From NCBI RefSeq assembly GCF_019803445.1, contig NZ_CP081844.1:3360501-3424500 (forward strand): a stretch of 64,000 nt of DNA, written 5' to 3'. The translations under genes were made by a program, and so were the position numbers. This document shows, piece after piece, positions 31,938 through 40,823 of the stretch. How positions within the stretch are numbered: the stretch's first letter is position 1; each line of letters starts with the position of its first letter. This DNA is from Caenibius sp. WL (GTDB lineage: Bacteria > Pseudomonadota > Alphaproteobacteria > Sphingomonadales > Sphingomonadaceae). Under the pieces are notes generated by a model, which worked only from the letters and a program-made list of their open reading frames with translations, was not told the origin of the DNA and ran no database searches.

Positions 31938-32397
31938 ACTTCCCCACCTGTCGAACTCTGCCGTGCTCATCGAACGCGGCGACCTTGAGATCATTCTGCG
32001 GGCTCTGGTGGCCTTCCAGCAGGCCAGTTCCGAAGCGGCAGAGATCATCCTGCGGCGGCTGGATGGCATCGACGGCGATCCCGACCTTGAGGACGCAACT
32101 GATGCCGAGGACGATTTCAGCCTTTCGCCCTGTGCGGCAGAAAGTGCCAGCGGCGGACTTGGATGCCCCATCGCTGATCCCGGTGGCTGCGAGCATGACG
32201 GTCGGGAGGAAGATGAAGACCGGGCACCAGACTACGGCATCGATCAAACCAAATCGCTGCCTGACGCCATGGTGATCACGCATGACCGGAATGCGATGCG
32301 GGCTCACCGCGACCGTATCCGCGACGAGGCGTGCGACAAGTTCACCCGTCATGGTGTGACCGACTATCGGCTGCGCCGAGGCCCCGGGCAGGACTGA
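31930..32397 (+). CDS. Acidic hypothetical protein of element B
   Basis: A 155-residue protein with an N-terminal helical part (LEIILRALVAFQQASSEAAE), a strongly acidic middle (GDPDLEDATDAEDDFSLSP and HDGREEDEDRAPD) and a basic end (AHRDRIRDEACDKFTRHGV). It overlaps the preceding gene by 8 nt and ends 6 nt before the replication initiator gene. No family recognised. Confidence 0.55.
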   Translation: MGELPHLSNSAVLIERGDLEIILRALVAFQQASSEAAEIILRRLDGIDGDPDLEDATDAEDDFSLSPCAAESASGGLGCPIADPGGCEHDGREEDEDRAPDYGIDQTKSLPDAMVITHDRNAMRAHRDRIRDEACDKFTRHGVTDYRLRRGPGQD

Positions 32398-32403
32398 TCC
32401 AGC

Positions 32404-33237
32404 ATGGCAAGAAAGCGGCTCCAGGCCGACCAACGTGCGGACCTGCGCGGAGGCAAGTTTATCGGCTTGCCGACCGTGGTCCACAAGAGTGAGGCATATC
32501 GCTCGCTACCTGTGTTCGAGCGCGCAGTGCTTACCGAGATGCTGGCAACGTTCAATGGTTACAACAACGGCAAGCTGGTGGTCAGCCATCGCCAGCTTGC
32601 CGCAGCCTTGGGTAATTCGAACTTCGGCAGAATCAGCCGCGCCATCGCGGCGCTGATCGAGCACGGCCTGCTCGACATCGCCACCGAAAGTCTCTGGAAG
32701 CAGCGCCGCGCCCGCGAATACCGGCTGACGTTCATAAACACCGGCAGCCCGCCATATGTTCGCCCGGCGACGAATGAGTACCTGTCATGGCGAAAAAACG
32801 ACGCTGACGACGTGTCAGCAGAAACACCCCAATCTGCTGACGATGTATCAGCAAGGTCGGTCTCTGCTGCTGACGATGTGTCAGCAACGGCAGGTGCAGA
32901 ACCGCAGAATTGCGTGGGTGGCCCAATTTCCTCTGCTGACGACGTGTCAGCGCTTATAAGTAAGCCATACCTAGGTCCCCGAAAGAGGGATGATCAGCAA
33001 CCTAAACAAGCCCTCCCAGTAGCGGCGGCCATTTTGGGCCGCAGCGGTCCTGCACCTATGAAGGTCATGGATTGGAGTGGCCCGCCTGAGGAAGTGCTTG
33101 CCGCGCGGATCGCAGCCGGTGGCGAGATAGCCGAGCGTCTGGCGGCCATGCCGAGGGAGCAAGCGCTGGCGAGGATCGCGAAGGAGCAAGCCCGCCGCAA
33201 CCGAGAGCAGGCAGCACGGGACAGGCGGCGGACATGA
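32404..33237 (+). CDS. Replication-initiator-like protein with embedded iterons
   Basis: A 277-residue protein. Residues 25-105 form a winged-helix region (LPVFERAVLTEMLATFNG, VVSHRQLAAALGN, ISRAIAALIEHGLLDIAT), as in phage replication initiators. Residues 133-183 contain four ADDVSA repeats in 11-residue register, encoded by palindromic 17-bp iterons. The C-terminus is helical and basic (EQARRNREQAARDRRR). The layout resembles lambda O, whose gene also contains four palindromic iterons as the origin. I infer origin binding; no catalytic motif is present. Confidence 0.68.
   Translation: MARKRLQADQRADLRGGKFIGLPTVVHKSEAYRSLPVFERAVLTEMLATFNGYNNGKLVVSHRQLAAALGNSNFGRISRAIAALIEHGLLDIATESLWKQRRAREYRLTFINTGSPPYVRPATNEYLSWRKNDADDVSAETPQSADDVSARSVSAADDVSATAGAEPQNCVGGPISSADDVSALISKPYLGPRKRDDQQPKQALPVAAAILGRSGPAPMKVMDWSGPPEEVLAARIAAGGEIAERLAAMPREQALARIAKEQARRNREQAARDRRRT
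32803..32951 (+). repeat. Four palindromic 17-bp iterons inside the initiator gene (putative origin)
   Basis: GCTGACGACGTGTCAGC and close variants occur at 32803-32819, 32836-32852, 32869-32885 and 32935-32951. Starts are 33, 33 and 66 bp apart, so one position in a five-unit array (about 32902) is occupied by unrelated sequence. Each unit has GCTGAC/GTCAGC arms (one GT to AT change in the second) around a 5-bp centre. A short ATAAG-containing stretch (TTATAAGTAAG) follows. Confidence 0.75.
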
Positions 33238-33454
33238 CAGGCGAGCCATCACGGAGGGGGTGGGTTCAAAGTGGGGGCCTGCCAGCCCTAGGACCGCCCC
33301 TCGCCCTTCATGTCAGCGCTAATACAGTTTCTCGCCCGCGCGCGCGAGCCGGGGGTGGGATGAATGTTTGCGGCCATCCCGGCCTAGGACCGACCCCGTC
33401 CCGTAATTTCCCCATCCACAGTTCAGAGTTCAGGATTGCAAAGGATCGGCACCC

Positions 33455-33706
33455 ATGACTGACCCTATGGTGCAGGCCCAGATCATCGCCTTGAAATCGG
33501 TCTGCCGTGAGATCGGCGCCAAGGTGACTGGCGATGACATGGTGCGGCAGCCCACGGCTGCACGCTTGTTGGGCTTTGCGCAGAAGACATTGTCGAACGA
33601 CCGGGCCGGGCAACGCCGCTGGCGGGTGGTAAAGCGCGGGCGGACGGTGTTCTATCCTCTGGCCGATCTGGCGCAGTGGTTGGTCGAGAACGCTAAAGAC
33701 GAGTGA
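33455..33706 (+). CDS. Small helix-turn-helix DNA-binding protein
   Basis: An 83-residue protein with an HTH region near residues 30-70: VRQPTAARLLGFAQKTLSND, then WRVVKRGRTVFYPLADLAQW. The pattern resembles excisionase/HTH_17 proteins and some small terminase-like DNA-binding proteins. The 217 bp between it and the initiator gene contain no gene I can support. It precedes the head genes by 94 bp. Confidence 0.6.
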   Translation: MTDPMVQAQIIALKSVCREIGAKVTGDDMVRQPTAARLLGFAQKTLSNDRAGQRRWRVVKRGRTVFYPLADLAQWLVENAKDE

Positions 33707-33713
33707 ATTTTTA

Positions 33714-33741
33714 GTGCCCGCGTGTGCCCGCAAGTGCCCGC
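33714..33741 (+). repeat. Three 10-bp direct GTGCCCGC repeats
   Basis: GTGCCCGC begins at 33714, 33724 and 33734, a strict 10-bp period, in the gap between the HTH gene and the prohead protease gene. It could be a regulator or packaging-protein binding site, or the scar of a lost coding repeat. Confidence 0.5.
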
Positions 33742-33800
33742 GTCTACCTTGGTCCGCCTCCTGAAAAGCGCGAAAATGCAAGCGCGACAGGAGGACATGT

Positions 33801-34481
33801 GTGCACAAGGCTTATTCGCATCTTAGCATCAAATCGATTGACGAAGACCAGCGCGTTGTCACCGGTATCGCATCAACGCCGACCCCCGATCTAGTGGGCG
33901 ACGTGGTCGAACCTATGGGGGCGGTCAATATCGACGAACTCCCCCTTCCCTTCATGTTGGATCATGACCACGGACAAAACATCGGCGTGGTGGAATGGGC
34001 CAAAGCGACCCCGGCAGGCATCGAGTTTCGGGCTCGCATCGCGAAGATTGCGGAGCCCGGTGCGGCCCGCGACCTGGTCGACAAAGGTTGGTCCCTCATC
34101 AAGGCGGGCCTTCGGCGCGGCGTGAGCATTGGCTTTGCTCCGATTGAGATCGAGAGCCTGCCGACTGGCGGATACTGGTTCAAGACATGGCGCTGGCTGG
34201 AACTGTCTGCGGTAAGCGTTCCTGCTCAACCGGAAGCCCGTGTGACAGGCCTGAAAGCCGCGCAGTCGAAAGATCGGGTGGTGAAGCTCCAACCCGCTGA
34301 AAAACTGCGGGGCCGCATGCTCCTGGAAGCGGAGTTCCGTTCCACCCGCCGCAAACGTCTGGGAATCTCGTCCCGGCCCGTGAAACTCAGCGCTGACGAT
34401 CACGTCCAGGCCGTGCTTGAAGATGCTCGTACCCGCCGAACGCACTTGCGCCTTGACGCTAACCGGCAGGTGAAGCTGTGA
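33801..34481 (+). CDS. HK97-type prohead protease
   Basis: A 226-residue serine protease of the S78 family from GTG 33801 (GGAGGACAT upstream). Seen: VTGIASTPTPDLVGDVVEP near residue 20, the catalytic His region LPFMLDHDHGQNIGVVEWAK near 48, RRGVSIGFAPIE near 105 with the nucleophilic Ser, and ELSAVSVPAQPEA near 135. It normally trims the scaffold and capsid during head maturation. No capsid gene follows; instead a tiny membrane protein and portal overlap its end, which is unusual. Confidence 0.88.
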   Translation: MHKAYSHLSIKSIDEDQRVVTGIASTPTPDLVGDVVEPMGAVNIDELPLPFMLDHDHGQNIGVVEWAKATPAGIEFRARIAKIAEPGAARDLVDKGWSLIKAGLRRGVSIGFAPIEIESLPTGGYWFKTWRWLELSAVSVPAQPEARVTGLKAAQSKDRVVKLQPAEKLRGRMLLEAEFRSTRRKRLGISSRPVKLSADDHVQAVLEDARTRRTHLRLDANRQVKL

Positions 34482-34636
34482 GTTCGGTTCTCATCATCGC
34501 GCTGTTGGGCCTTCTCGGGCTTGCGCTGATTGTCGCTGGTACCGCTATCATTGCTGGAGCCGGTGCGGCTTTGCTTGCGGGAGGCACGGCCTCACTAGCC
34601 GTTGCGGCCATTCTTCGGAGGGGCCTGAATGTCTAG
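34478..34636 (+). CDS. Tiny membrane protein between protease and portal
   Basis: A 52-residue, almost entirely hydrophobic protein from GTG 34478 (VSSVLIIALLGLLGLALIV, then a Gly/Ala-rich second span ending AAILRRGLNV). Its start overlaps the protease stop (GTGA) and its end overlaps the portal start by 8 nt. Small membrane proteins occur near portal genes in some phages; the role is unknown. Confidence 0.65.
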   Translation: MSSVLIIALLGLLGLALIVAGTAIIAGAGAALLAGGTASLAVAAILRRGLNV

Positions 34637-36176
34637 CTTCCTAGGCACATTGACCGCCGCCTTGTCCCCGCGCGGCGTCCCTCTGAGCCCGCCCGATGAC
34701 CGGGGCGGCTGGTGGCCCATTGTGCGTGAAAGCTTTGCAGGCGCCTGGCAGCAGAATGTCACCGTCGATCAGCAGGCGGTGCTCGCCTTTCATGCAGTGT
34801 TTGCCTGCATGACGCTAATTGCCAACGACATCGCCAAGTTGCGGGTAAAGCTGGTCGCCAAGGACAGCGATGGCATCTGGTCCGAAACGGAAAATGCCGC
34901 GTATTCACCGGTTTTGCGTAAGCCGAACGACTATCAGACCCGCATTCAGTTCTGGGAACACTATATCCTGTCGAAGCTGTCGCGCGGGAACACTTATGTC
35001 CTGAAGGTGCGCGATAACCGCCGTGTGGTGACGAAATTGCATGTGCTCGACCCGGACCGGGTTCAGCCCCTCGTCGCCCCGGATGGCAACGTCTACTATG
35101 CGCTCCAGTGCGATAACATTGCCGGATTGACCGAACCCCGGATCGTGGTGCCCGCGAATGAGATCATCCACGACCGGTTTAATTGTCTGTTCCATCCCCT
35201 CGTCGGTATATCGCCCATTTTCGCAAGCGGTCTGGCTGCGACACAGGGCCTGAACATTCAGAAGAACAGCGCTTCGCTGTTCGCCAACGCTTCGCAGCCG
35301 GGCGGACTGCTGATCGCTCCCGGCAATATAGATCAGGCAAACGCGGATCGTCTCAAGGCCTATTGGGAAGCGAACTACACGGGGCAGAACGCTGGCAAGA
35401 TCGCCGTGCTCGGTGACGGCATGGAGTACAAGGCGCTCAATATCAGTCCGGTCGACGCGCAGCTGATCGAGCAATTGAAGTGGACCGCCGAGGTCGTGTG
35501 CTCGACCTTCCACATGCCGCCGTACAAGATCGGTGTGGGCACCATGCCGACCTACAACAACATTCAGGCGCTGAATGTCGAGTACTACAGTCAGTGCCTT
35601 CAATCGCACATCGAAGCAGCCGAGGTTTGCCTTGATGACGGGCTGGGCACGGGCGAGCGCCTTGGCACCGAATTCGACACAAAGAACCTGCTGCGCATGG
35701 ACAGCGTCACGCAGATGCAGGTTCTGAGGGATGGCGTGAACGGCGGCATCATGGCTCCGGATGAGGCACGCGCCGATCTGGATCTAAAACCGAAGCGCGG
35801 CGGCGACACGCCTTACTTGCAGCAGCAGAATTATTCGCTGGAAGCGCTCGCCAAGCGTGACGCGCGCGACGACCCGTTCGCCAAAGATGCGTCGGTGCGC
35901 TCCAACGCGACTGACGATGTCGTGAAGGCCCTCCTGCGGCTGGTTGGAGACCTGCAATCTAAGGCGGCCCAATCGGAAGAGACCGAGTTGGAGCAGGCGT
36001 TTCTTTATCAAGGCGTTTACGAACAGGGCAGAAAATATGAACGGGGCCAATTTGTGACACGCGGCGGAAGCATGTGGCACTGCAAGCGGCAGACCACCGA
36101 AACCCCGGGTGAATCCCCAGATCATTGGCAGCTTGCGGTTAAGAAGGGCCGTGACGGGAAGGACACGACCCGATGA
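34629..36176 (+). CDS. HK97-type phage portal protein with C-terminal binding module
   Basis: A 515-residue portal protein. The core (residues 30-400) has typical features: VFACMTLIANDIAKLRVKLV, LRKPNDYQTRIQFWEHYILS, PLVGISPIFASGLAATQG and MPPYKIGVG. Residues about 459-507 add a small aromatic module (YQGVYEQGRKYERGQFV, GGSMWHCKRQTTETPG, DHWQLAVKKG), of the kind found on phage tail or decoration proteins and probably carbohydrate binding, which is odd on a portal. The start overlaps the tiny membrane gene and the end overlaps the next gene (ATGA). Confidence 0.9.
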   Translation: MSSFLGTLTAALSPRGVPLSPPDDRGGWWPIVRESFAGAWQQNVTVDQQAVLAFHAVFACMTLIANDIAKLRVKLVAKDSDGIWSETENAAYSPVLRKPNDYQTRIQFWEHYILSKLSRGNTYVLKVRDNRRVVTKLHVLDPDRVQPLVAPDGNVYYALQCDNIAGLTEPRIVVPANEIIHDRFNCLFHPLVGISPIFASGLAATQGLNIQKNSASLFANASQPGGLLIAPGNIDQANADRLKAYWEANYTGQNAGKIAVLGDGMEYKALNISPVDAQLIEQLKWTAEVVCSTFHMPPYKIGVGTMPTYNNIQALNVEYYSQCLQSHIEAAEVCLDDGLGTGERLGTEFDTKNLLRMDSVTQMQVLRDGVNGGIMAPDEARADLDLKPKRGGDTPYLQQQNYSLEALAKRDARDDPFAKDASVRSNATDDVVKALLRLVGDLQSKAAQSEETELEQAFLYQGVYEQGRKYERGQFVTRGGSMWHCKRQTTETPGESPDHWQLAVKKGRDGKDTTR

Positions 36177-36424
36177 CCACAATCCTTGAAGCCATGACGG
36201 CTCGTGCACTGGCCGAATTCGACGAACTTGCCATGCAGCAGGAGCAAGCCATTTGCGCCGATCTGAGGGCGCAAGGGTTCAGCCGGAACGAAATCAAAGC
36301 TCACATCGCCAACTGCAAGTCCAGCCTAGCCGAACAGCGTGCCGAAATCGGCCGCATGGTCGCAAACCAACTGACGAAGGCGGGTATCCCGCTGGATGGA
36401 GATGCCCATGCCCTCTCACACTGA
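36173..36424 (+). CDS. Small helical phage-type protein
   Basis: An 83-residue helical, charged protein (LEAMTARALAEFDELAMQQE near the start, EIGRMVANQLTKAGIPL near the end). ATGA overlap with the portal gene and a 17-nt overlap with the next gene show operon coupling. It occupies the place of connector or tail-chaperone genes but has no motif I recognise. Confidence 0.6.
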   Translation: MTTILEAMTARALAEFDELAMQQEQAICADLRAQGFSRNEIKAHIANCKSSLAEQRAEIGRMVANQLTKAGIPLDGDAHALSH

Positions 36425-36695
36425 TCTGCTCGGTACCTTGGTCCAGGCGGACCATATCGTACTCGCAGGCCTTCGCGCCTATGACCTCGCCATCGGGAAG
36501 ATCGATGCCGAGACCATTGCGAATGGCACCAGGCGGATGGTGCAGGCGGGCCACAGCGAAGCCGAGATTGAAGCGTTCGTGGCCGAGGTAAAGGGAAGCC
36601 GGACAGAAGCCCGGCGCGCTCTGCATCGCAAGCTGTGGCTGGAAGCTCTTGTGGCAATCAGCGTCCCAATACAGCCGGACTCTGGGGAGGTCTGA
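36408..36695 (+). CDS. Small helical phage-type protein before the tape measure gene
   Basis: A 95-residue protein (TDLLGTLVQADHIVLAGLRA, then EIEAFVAEVKGSRTEARRAL). ATG 36408 is chosen because GGAG lies 6 nt upstream; in-frame ATGs at 36396 and 36402 lack spacing. It stands just before the tape measure, where tail-assembly chaperones usually lie, but no frameshift site is apparent. Function unknown. Confidence 0.55.
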   Translation: MPSHTDLLGTLVQADHIVLAGLRAYDLAIGKIDAETIANGTRRMVQAGHSEAEIEAFVAEVKGSRTEARRALHRKLWLEALVAISVPIQPDSGEV

Positions 36696-36698
36696 ACC

Positions 36699-39600
36699 AT
36701 GGCAGGCATCAAGGCTGGCCGTGACATGGATCTTCAGATCAAAATGATCATGGACCTGCAAGACCTTGTGAAAGGTGCACAGGAGGCCGAACGGATCATG
36801 AAATCGACCGGGGCCAATATTTCGCAGGGCATGTCCGCCGCCGATCATGCGGTTGCTGAAGCCGGGGTATCTATGGCCCGCTTGCGCCGGGAAGCGCAGG
36901 CGCTGAAAGATCGGCTCGATCCGCTTGCGCCAGCGCAGCGACGATATGCGCAGGAATTGAAGAACGCGAACGCCATGCTGGCGACAGGGATGATCGACCA
37001 GCGCCAATATGCGCAGGCGGTGGAATTTGCCGAGCAGAAGCTCGATGAACAGACCTTGGCGCTACAGCGCAATCGCGTGGCGGGGCAGCAGGTGAATGCC
37101 GCGAACGGCGCGCAGCGCGCCGGGATGCAGCAATTGTCGATGCAATTGAACGATGCGGCCACAATGTGGATGCTCGGTGCGAGCAAGATGCAGATTTTTG
37201 CCAGTCAGGGCGGACAGGTCGTTCAGGCCCTCCAATTGATGACCGGCAGCAGCAAAGGCCTGATCGGCTTCCTCGGTGGCCCGTGGGGCATGGTGTTGAC
37301 CACTGCGACAATGGTGTTGACCCCATTCATTGCCAAGCTGTTCGAGAGCAAGAACGCCGCTGACGCTGCTGCTGACAGCTATCGCTCTGCCGCGCAGGCC
37401 GCGCGAGAACTGGCCGGGACGGAGAACGCCATCAAGCTCGCCACCGCGCAGGGCGAACTAAATGATAAGCGTTCGCGTCTGCTTGCAGTCGAAAATCAGC
37501 TTTCAGCGGGCAGAGGGAAGTCAAAAAACACCAGATACCAGAGCGATAACGACTTGCTCGGGAGTCTGACAACCAATGCTTTGCGGAAAGAACGGCTCGC
37601 ACTCAAGCAGGAGATCCTTGAGCGGGAAAGTGTGGTTGCGCTTGCGGAGGATATGAACGTCAAGCTGGCCGCCGCGCAGGAAAAGGCGGCCAAATCGGCG
37701 GAGAAGAAGACAGGCAAGACGCGGGAAGCGTCCGCCGCGACCCGTGCCCACAATGCGGCGCTGGCGGAAGCCAAGCGTGCATATGACCAGCAGATCAAAT
37801 CCACCGATAGTTTCATCGCATCGCTTCAAGACGAGATCGCGCGGATCGGCCTGGACGAGAAGGCCTTGCGGCAATTGCAGGTGTCGCGCGAACTCGACGC
37901 GGCCAAGACTGACGCGCAGAAACAGAAGATCATCGAACTGAACAAGGTCCGTGAGGAGGCGATCAAGCTGCAAGAGCAGCGGGAGCAAACGAAGCAGGCC
38001 CGCGCCGCCACCGGCGACCTGAACAAGGAACTGGCCCAGCTTGAACGCGAAGTTCAGGTGCTGGAGGATGTGGGCTGGGCACGCGATAAGAACCTCCTGC
38101 GGATGGAGCGGGAAGCAGCCATTCGGGAGAAATCCATCGGCGCGGCGATTGCGGAGGCGGCTGGGAACAAGAAGCTGGCCGACGAACTGCGCGCGCAAAT
38201 CCCGATCCTTGAAACCATTTATGGGCTCAAAATCCAGATGGGCGACAGGGTCGAGCAGGTCGAGGAGGAACGCGACGCGGCCGAGCGGCTGAACAACGAA
38301 CTGCGCGAGATGATTTCGTTGTTGCAGGACATCGGCGGTGTGGCTGGCGTGTTGGGCGGCATTCTCGGTTTCGTGACCGGGAACGATGGTGCCCTACGCG
38401 GGCCTATCGGCGCGCTCTTGCGCATGGGAACCGGCAAGACGGAAATCGTCAACGGCGAGAAGGTGGCCGTCACCATCGGTGACGAGTTGCGCAAAGTGCT
38501 CGGCTCGTTCGGTGACGATCTTGCGGTGATGCTCAAGGGCGCTGCGACTGGCACGCTCGCCGCCAACGCAGTGCTCGGAAATCAAGGCACCAGCGGCCAG
38601 ATCGGCTCTATGCTTGGCGGCGCTGCCGGGCAGGCATTGGGCACGAAGTTTCTCGGCGCGCTGGGCAGCTTTGCGGGGCCTCTCGGCTCAATCGCTGGCG
38701 GTATCATCGGCGGAATGCTCGGTGGCATTGTTGGCAGCGTGTTCAAATCGACGAAATGGGGCCGGGCTGATATCTCTGGCGTAGGCGACGCCAACATTCG
38801 CTACCGCAGCAACAGCGGCAAGTACGAAGGCCCGGTGAACGACGCGGCCAACGCGGTCATCAAAGGCTTGAACAGCATTGCGGAGCAGCTTGGCGGTGTG
38901 GCTGGCGAGTTTGGCAGTATCGCCATCGGCATTCGCGACGGCAAATATCGGGTCAACCCGAATGGCAAGAGCCTGAAAGTCAGCGCGGGAGCCAAGGACT
39001 TCGGTGAGGATAGCGCGGCAGCGATTGCCTACGCGATCCAGATGGCCGTGCAGAAAGGCGCGATCAGCGGCATCAACCAGTCAGTTCTGAACCTCTTGCA
39101 GGCCAGTGGCGATTTCGAGGAACAGCTTTCGAAGGCCGCGCAGTTGCAGGGCATCTTTGCCGAGATCGCGCAGGCGGCCGATCCGATGGGCTATGAACTG
39201 GAGCAGTTGGCGAAACGGTTCACCAGCATCCGTGCGCTGCTGGCGGAAGCCAATGCCACGCCCGAAGAACAGGCCAAGGTCGACGCCTACCAGAAGCAGC
39301 AGGAAGCCGCGATCCGGCAGCGCTATGCAGAGGAAGCCAACGCCCGGCGCGCGGCGCAGCTTGAGAAAGAGGCCGAGCTGCTGCTGTTGCAGGGCAAGGC
39401 GTCGCAGGCGCTGGCAAAGACCCGCGAGGCCGAACTGATCCAGTTGAACGCGGCTGAACAGGCGATCCAAAAGCAGATTTACGCCGAAACCGATCTGGCG
39501 ACGAAGCGGGCGCTGCAAATCCAGTTGCTGGAAGCGCAGGGCAACGCGGAGGCGGCGAAGGCCGCTCAGCGTGCCGAGGAACTGCGTTCGACGCTGGACG

Positions 39601-40304
39601 ACAACAAGGCGATGCAACAGCGCATCTGGCTCACGCAGGACCTTGCCGACGCCTACAACCGGGAAAGCGACGGCCTTCGGAGCACCATCGACGAGATGAA
39701 GGGCTTGGGCGACACGCTTAAGGAATTCCGCCGATCGATCTATGCCGCCGATGGCGGGGCCATGTCCTACACGCAGGCGCTGGCCAAATGGATACAGACG
39801 CAGGCGCTTGCCGCGACCGGCGACAAGAAAGCCATGGGCGATCTGCCGAACATTGGGCGCGACTTCCTCGACGTGGCGAAGAACAGCGCGAAATCGATGC
39901 TGGAATACAAGCGCGCGCAGGCGTTGGTGGCCAACGGCGTAGATCAGGCCATCCGCTTTGCCGACAATGCCGCCAGCGAGGCCGAACAGCAATTGGCGCT
40001 GATGAAATCGCAGGCGGAAAGCCTGATTTCCATCGACGAAAACCTCCAGTCGTTCGAGGACGCGCTGAACAAGCTGATCGCGCACAATCAGGCGACGGCG
40101 GCTCCCTCACCGGCGCCCTCGCCCGCCAGCGATCAGCAAACATCGGAAAATCTGAAATCGGGCTTCTCGTCGATGAAGGAAGCTATCGACGCCATGCGCA
40201 GGGAGTTCCTGGATATGCGGCGCACCCTCGGGCGGTTCAGCGAAGACGGCGTGACCCTCGATGTCAACGTAAAAGGCGGTGCCCTCGATAAGGTCGAAGC
40301 ATGA
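36699..40304 (+). CDS. Tail tape measure protein
   Basis: A 1201-residue, largely coiled-coil protein. It has a hydrophobic region near residues 185-215 (GLIGFLGGPWGMVLTTATMV) and a glycine-rich one near 633-680 (IGSMLGGAAGQALG and GIIGGMLGGIVGSVF), with long charged helices between and after, as in long-tailed-phage tape measures. Its length would set a tail of about 180 nm if the usual 1.5 A per residue holds. ATG 36699; the end overlaps the gp10-like gene (ATGA). Confidence 0.9.
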   Translation: MAGIKAGRDMDLQIKMIMDLQDLVKGAQEAERIMKSTGANISQGMSAADHAVAEAGVSMARLRREAQALKDRLDPLAPAQRRYAQELKNANAMLATGMIDQRQYAQAVEFAEQKLDEQTLALQRNRVAGQQVNAANGAQRAGMQQLSMQLNDAATMWMLGASKMQIFASQGGQVVQALQLMTGSSKGLIGFLGGPWGMVLTTATMVLTPFIAKLFESKNAADAAADSYRSAAQAARELAGTENAIKLATAQGELNDKRSRLLAVENQLSAGRGKSKNTRYQSDNDLLGSLTTNALRKERLALKQEILERESVVALAEDMNVKLAAAQEKAAKSAEKKTGKTREASAATRAHNAALAEAKRAYDQQIKSTDSFIASLQDEIARIGLDEKALRQLQVSRELDAAKTDAQKQKIIELNKVREEAIKLQEQREQTKQARAATGDLNKELAQLEREVQVLEDVGWARDKNLLRMEREAAIREKSIGAAIAEAAGNKKLADELRAQIPILETIYGLKIQMGDRVEQVEEERDAAERLNNELREMISLLQDIGGVAGVLGGILGFVTGNDGALRGPIGALLRMGTGKTEIVNGEKVAVTIGDELRKVLGSFGDDLAVMLKGAATGTLAANAVLGNQGTSGQIGSMLGGAAGQALGTKFLGALGSFAGPLGSIAGGIIGGMLGGIVGSVFKSTKWGRADISGVGDANIRYRSNSGKYEGPVNDAANAVIKGLNSIAEQLGGVAGEFGSIAIGIRDGKYRVNPNGKSLKVSAGAKDFGEDSAAAIAYAIQMAVQKGAISGINQSVLNLLQASGDFEEQLSKAAQLQGIFAEIAQAADPMGYELEQLAKRFTSIRALLAEANATPEEQAKVDAYQKQQEAAIRQRYAEEANARRAAQLEKEAELLLLQGKASQALAKTREAELIQLNAAEQAIQKQIYAETDLATKRALQIQLLEAQGNAEAAKAAQRAEELRSTLDDNKAMQQRIWLTQDLADAYNRESDGLRSTIDEMKGLGDTLKEFRRSIYAADGGAMSYTQALAKWIQTQALAATGDKKAMGDLPNIGRDFLDVAKNSAKSMLEYKRAQALVANGVDQAIRFADNAASEAEQQLALMKSQAESLISIDENLQSFEDALNKLIAHNQATAAPSPAPSPASDQQTSENLKSGFSSMKEAIDAMRREFLDMRRTLGRFSEDGVTLDVNVKGGALDKVEA

Positions 40305-40819
40305 GCATCCGCATCAAGAACATGGACGCGCTCAGCCGCGCCCTGCAGCAGTTCCCGCTACGTGTGCAGCAGAATGCCGCCAAACGGGCCGTCAGGCAGG
40401 GCGTGAACGTCCTACGCGATGAGGCCCGCCAGACCGTCAGGAGGCACAGCGGCAAGCTCGCAGCATCCATCAAGACGACCGTGAGCACGCGAGGCAATGT
40501 CACAATCGGGCGGGTCCGCCTTAAGGGCGAGCACGCATTCATTGGCCGATTCATCGAATATGGGGTGACGGCCCACTTCATTCGCGCCGGGGCAAAGAAG
40601 GGCGAGCAGGTCCACAGCGGTTCCGGCGACGCGATGAAGATCGGCGGCGAGTTCGTCACCGGCACAATCCTGCATCCCGGCTTCGCCCCGCGCCCGTTCA
40701 TGCGCCCAGCGCTGGACAGCAAGGGGAGCGAAGCGGCGGACGCTGTTCGCGCATCGCTGGCGGCATGGCTCAGCAAGGGCATGCCCACCGCTCCAGACAC
40801 CACAGACGACGAGGAATAG
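40301..40819 (+). CDS. HK97 gp10-like head-tail/tail completion protein
   Basis: A 172-residue protein with the HK97-gp10 pattern: RVQQNAAKRAVRQGVNVLRD near residue 25, RRHSGKLAASIKTT near 48, IEYGVTAHFIRAG near 85, and a C-terminal HPGFAPRPFMRPALDS. Family members form the tail tube closure or neck. In phages it is normally encoded before the tail tube and tape measure; here it follows the tape measure, an unusual order. Confidence 0.8.
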   Translation: MSIRIKNMDALSRALQQFPLRVQQNAAKRAVRQGVNVLRDEARQTVRRHSGKLAASIKTTVSTRGNVTIGRVRLKGEHAFIGRFIEYGVTAHFIRAGAKKGEQVHSGSGDAMKIGGEFVTGTILHPGFAPRPFMRPALDSKGSEAADAVRASLAAWLSKGMPTAPDTTDDEE

Positions 40820-40823
40820 CACG

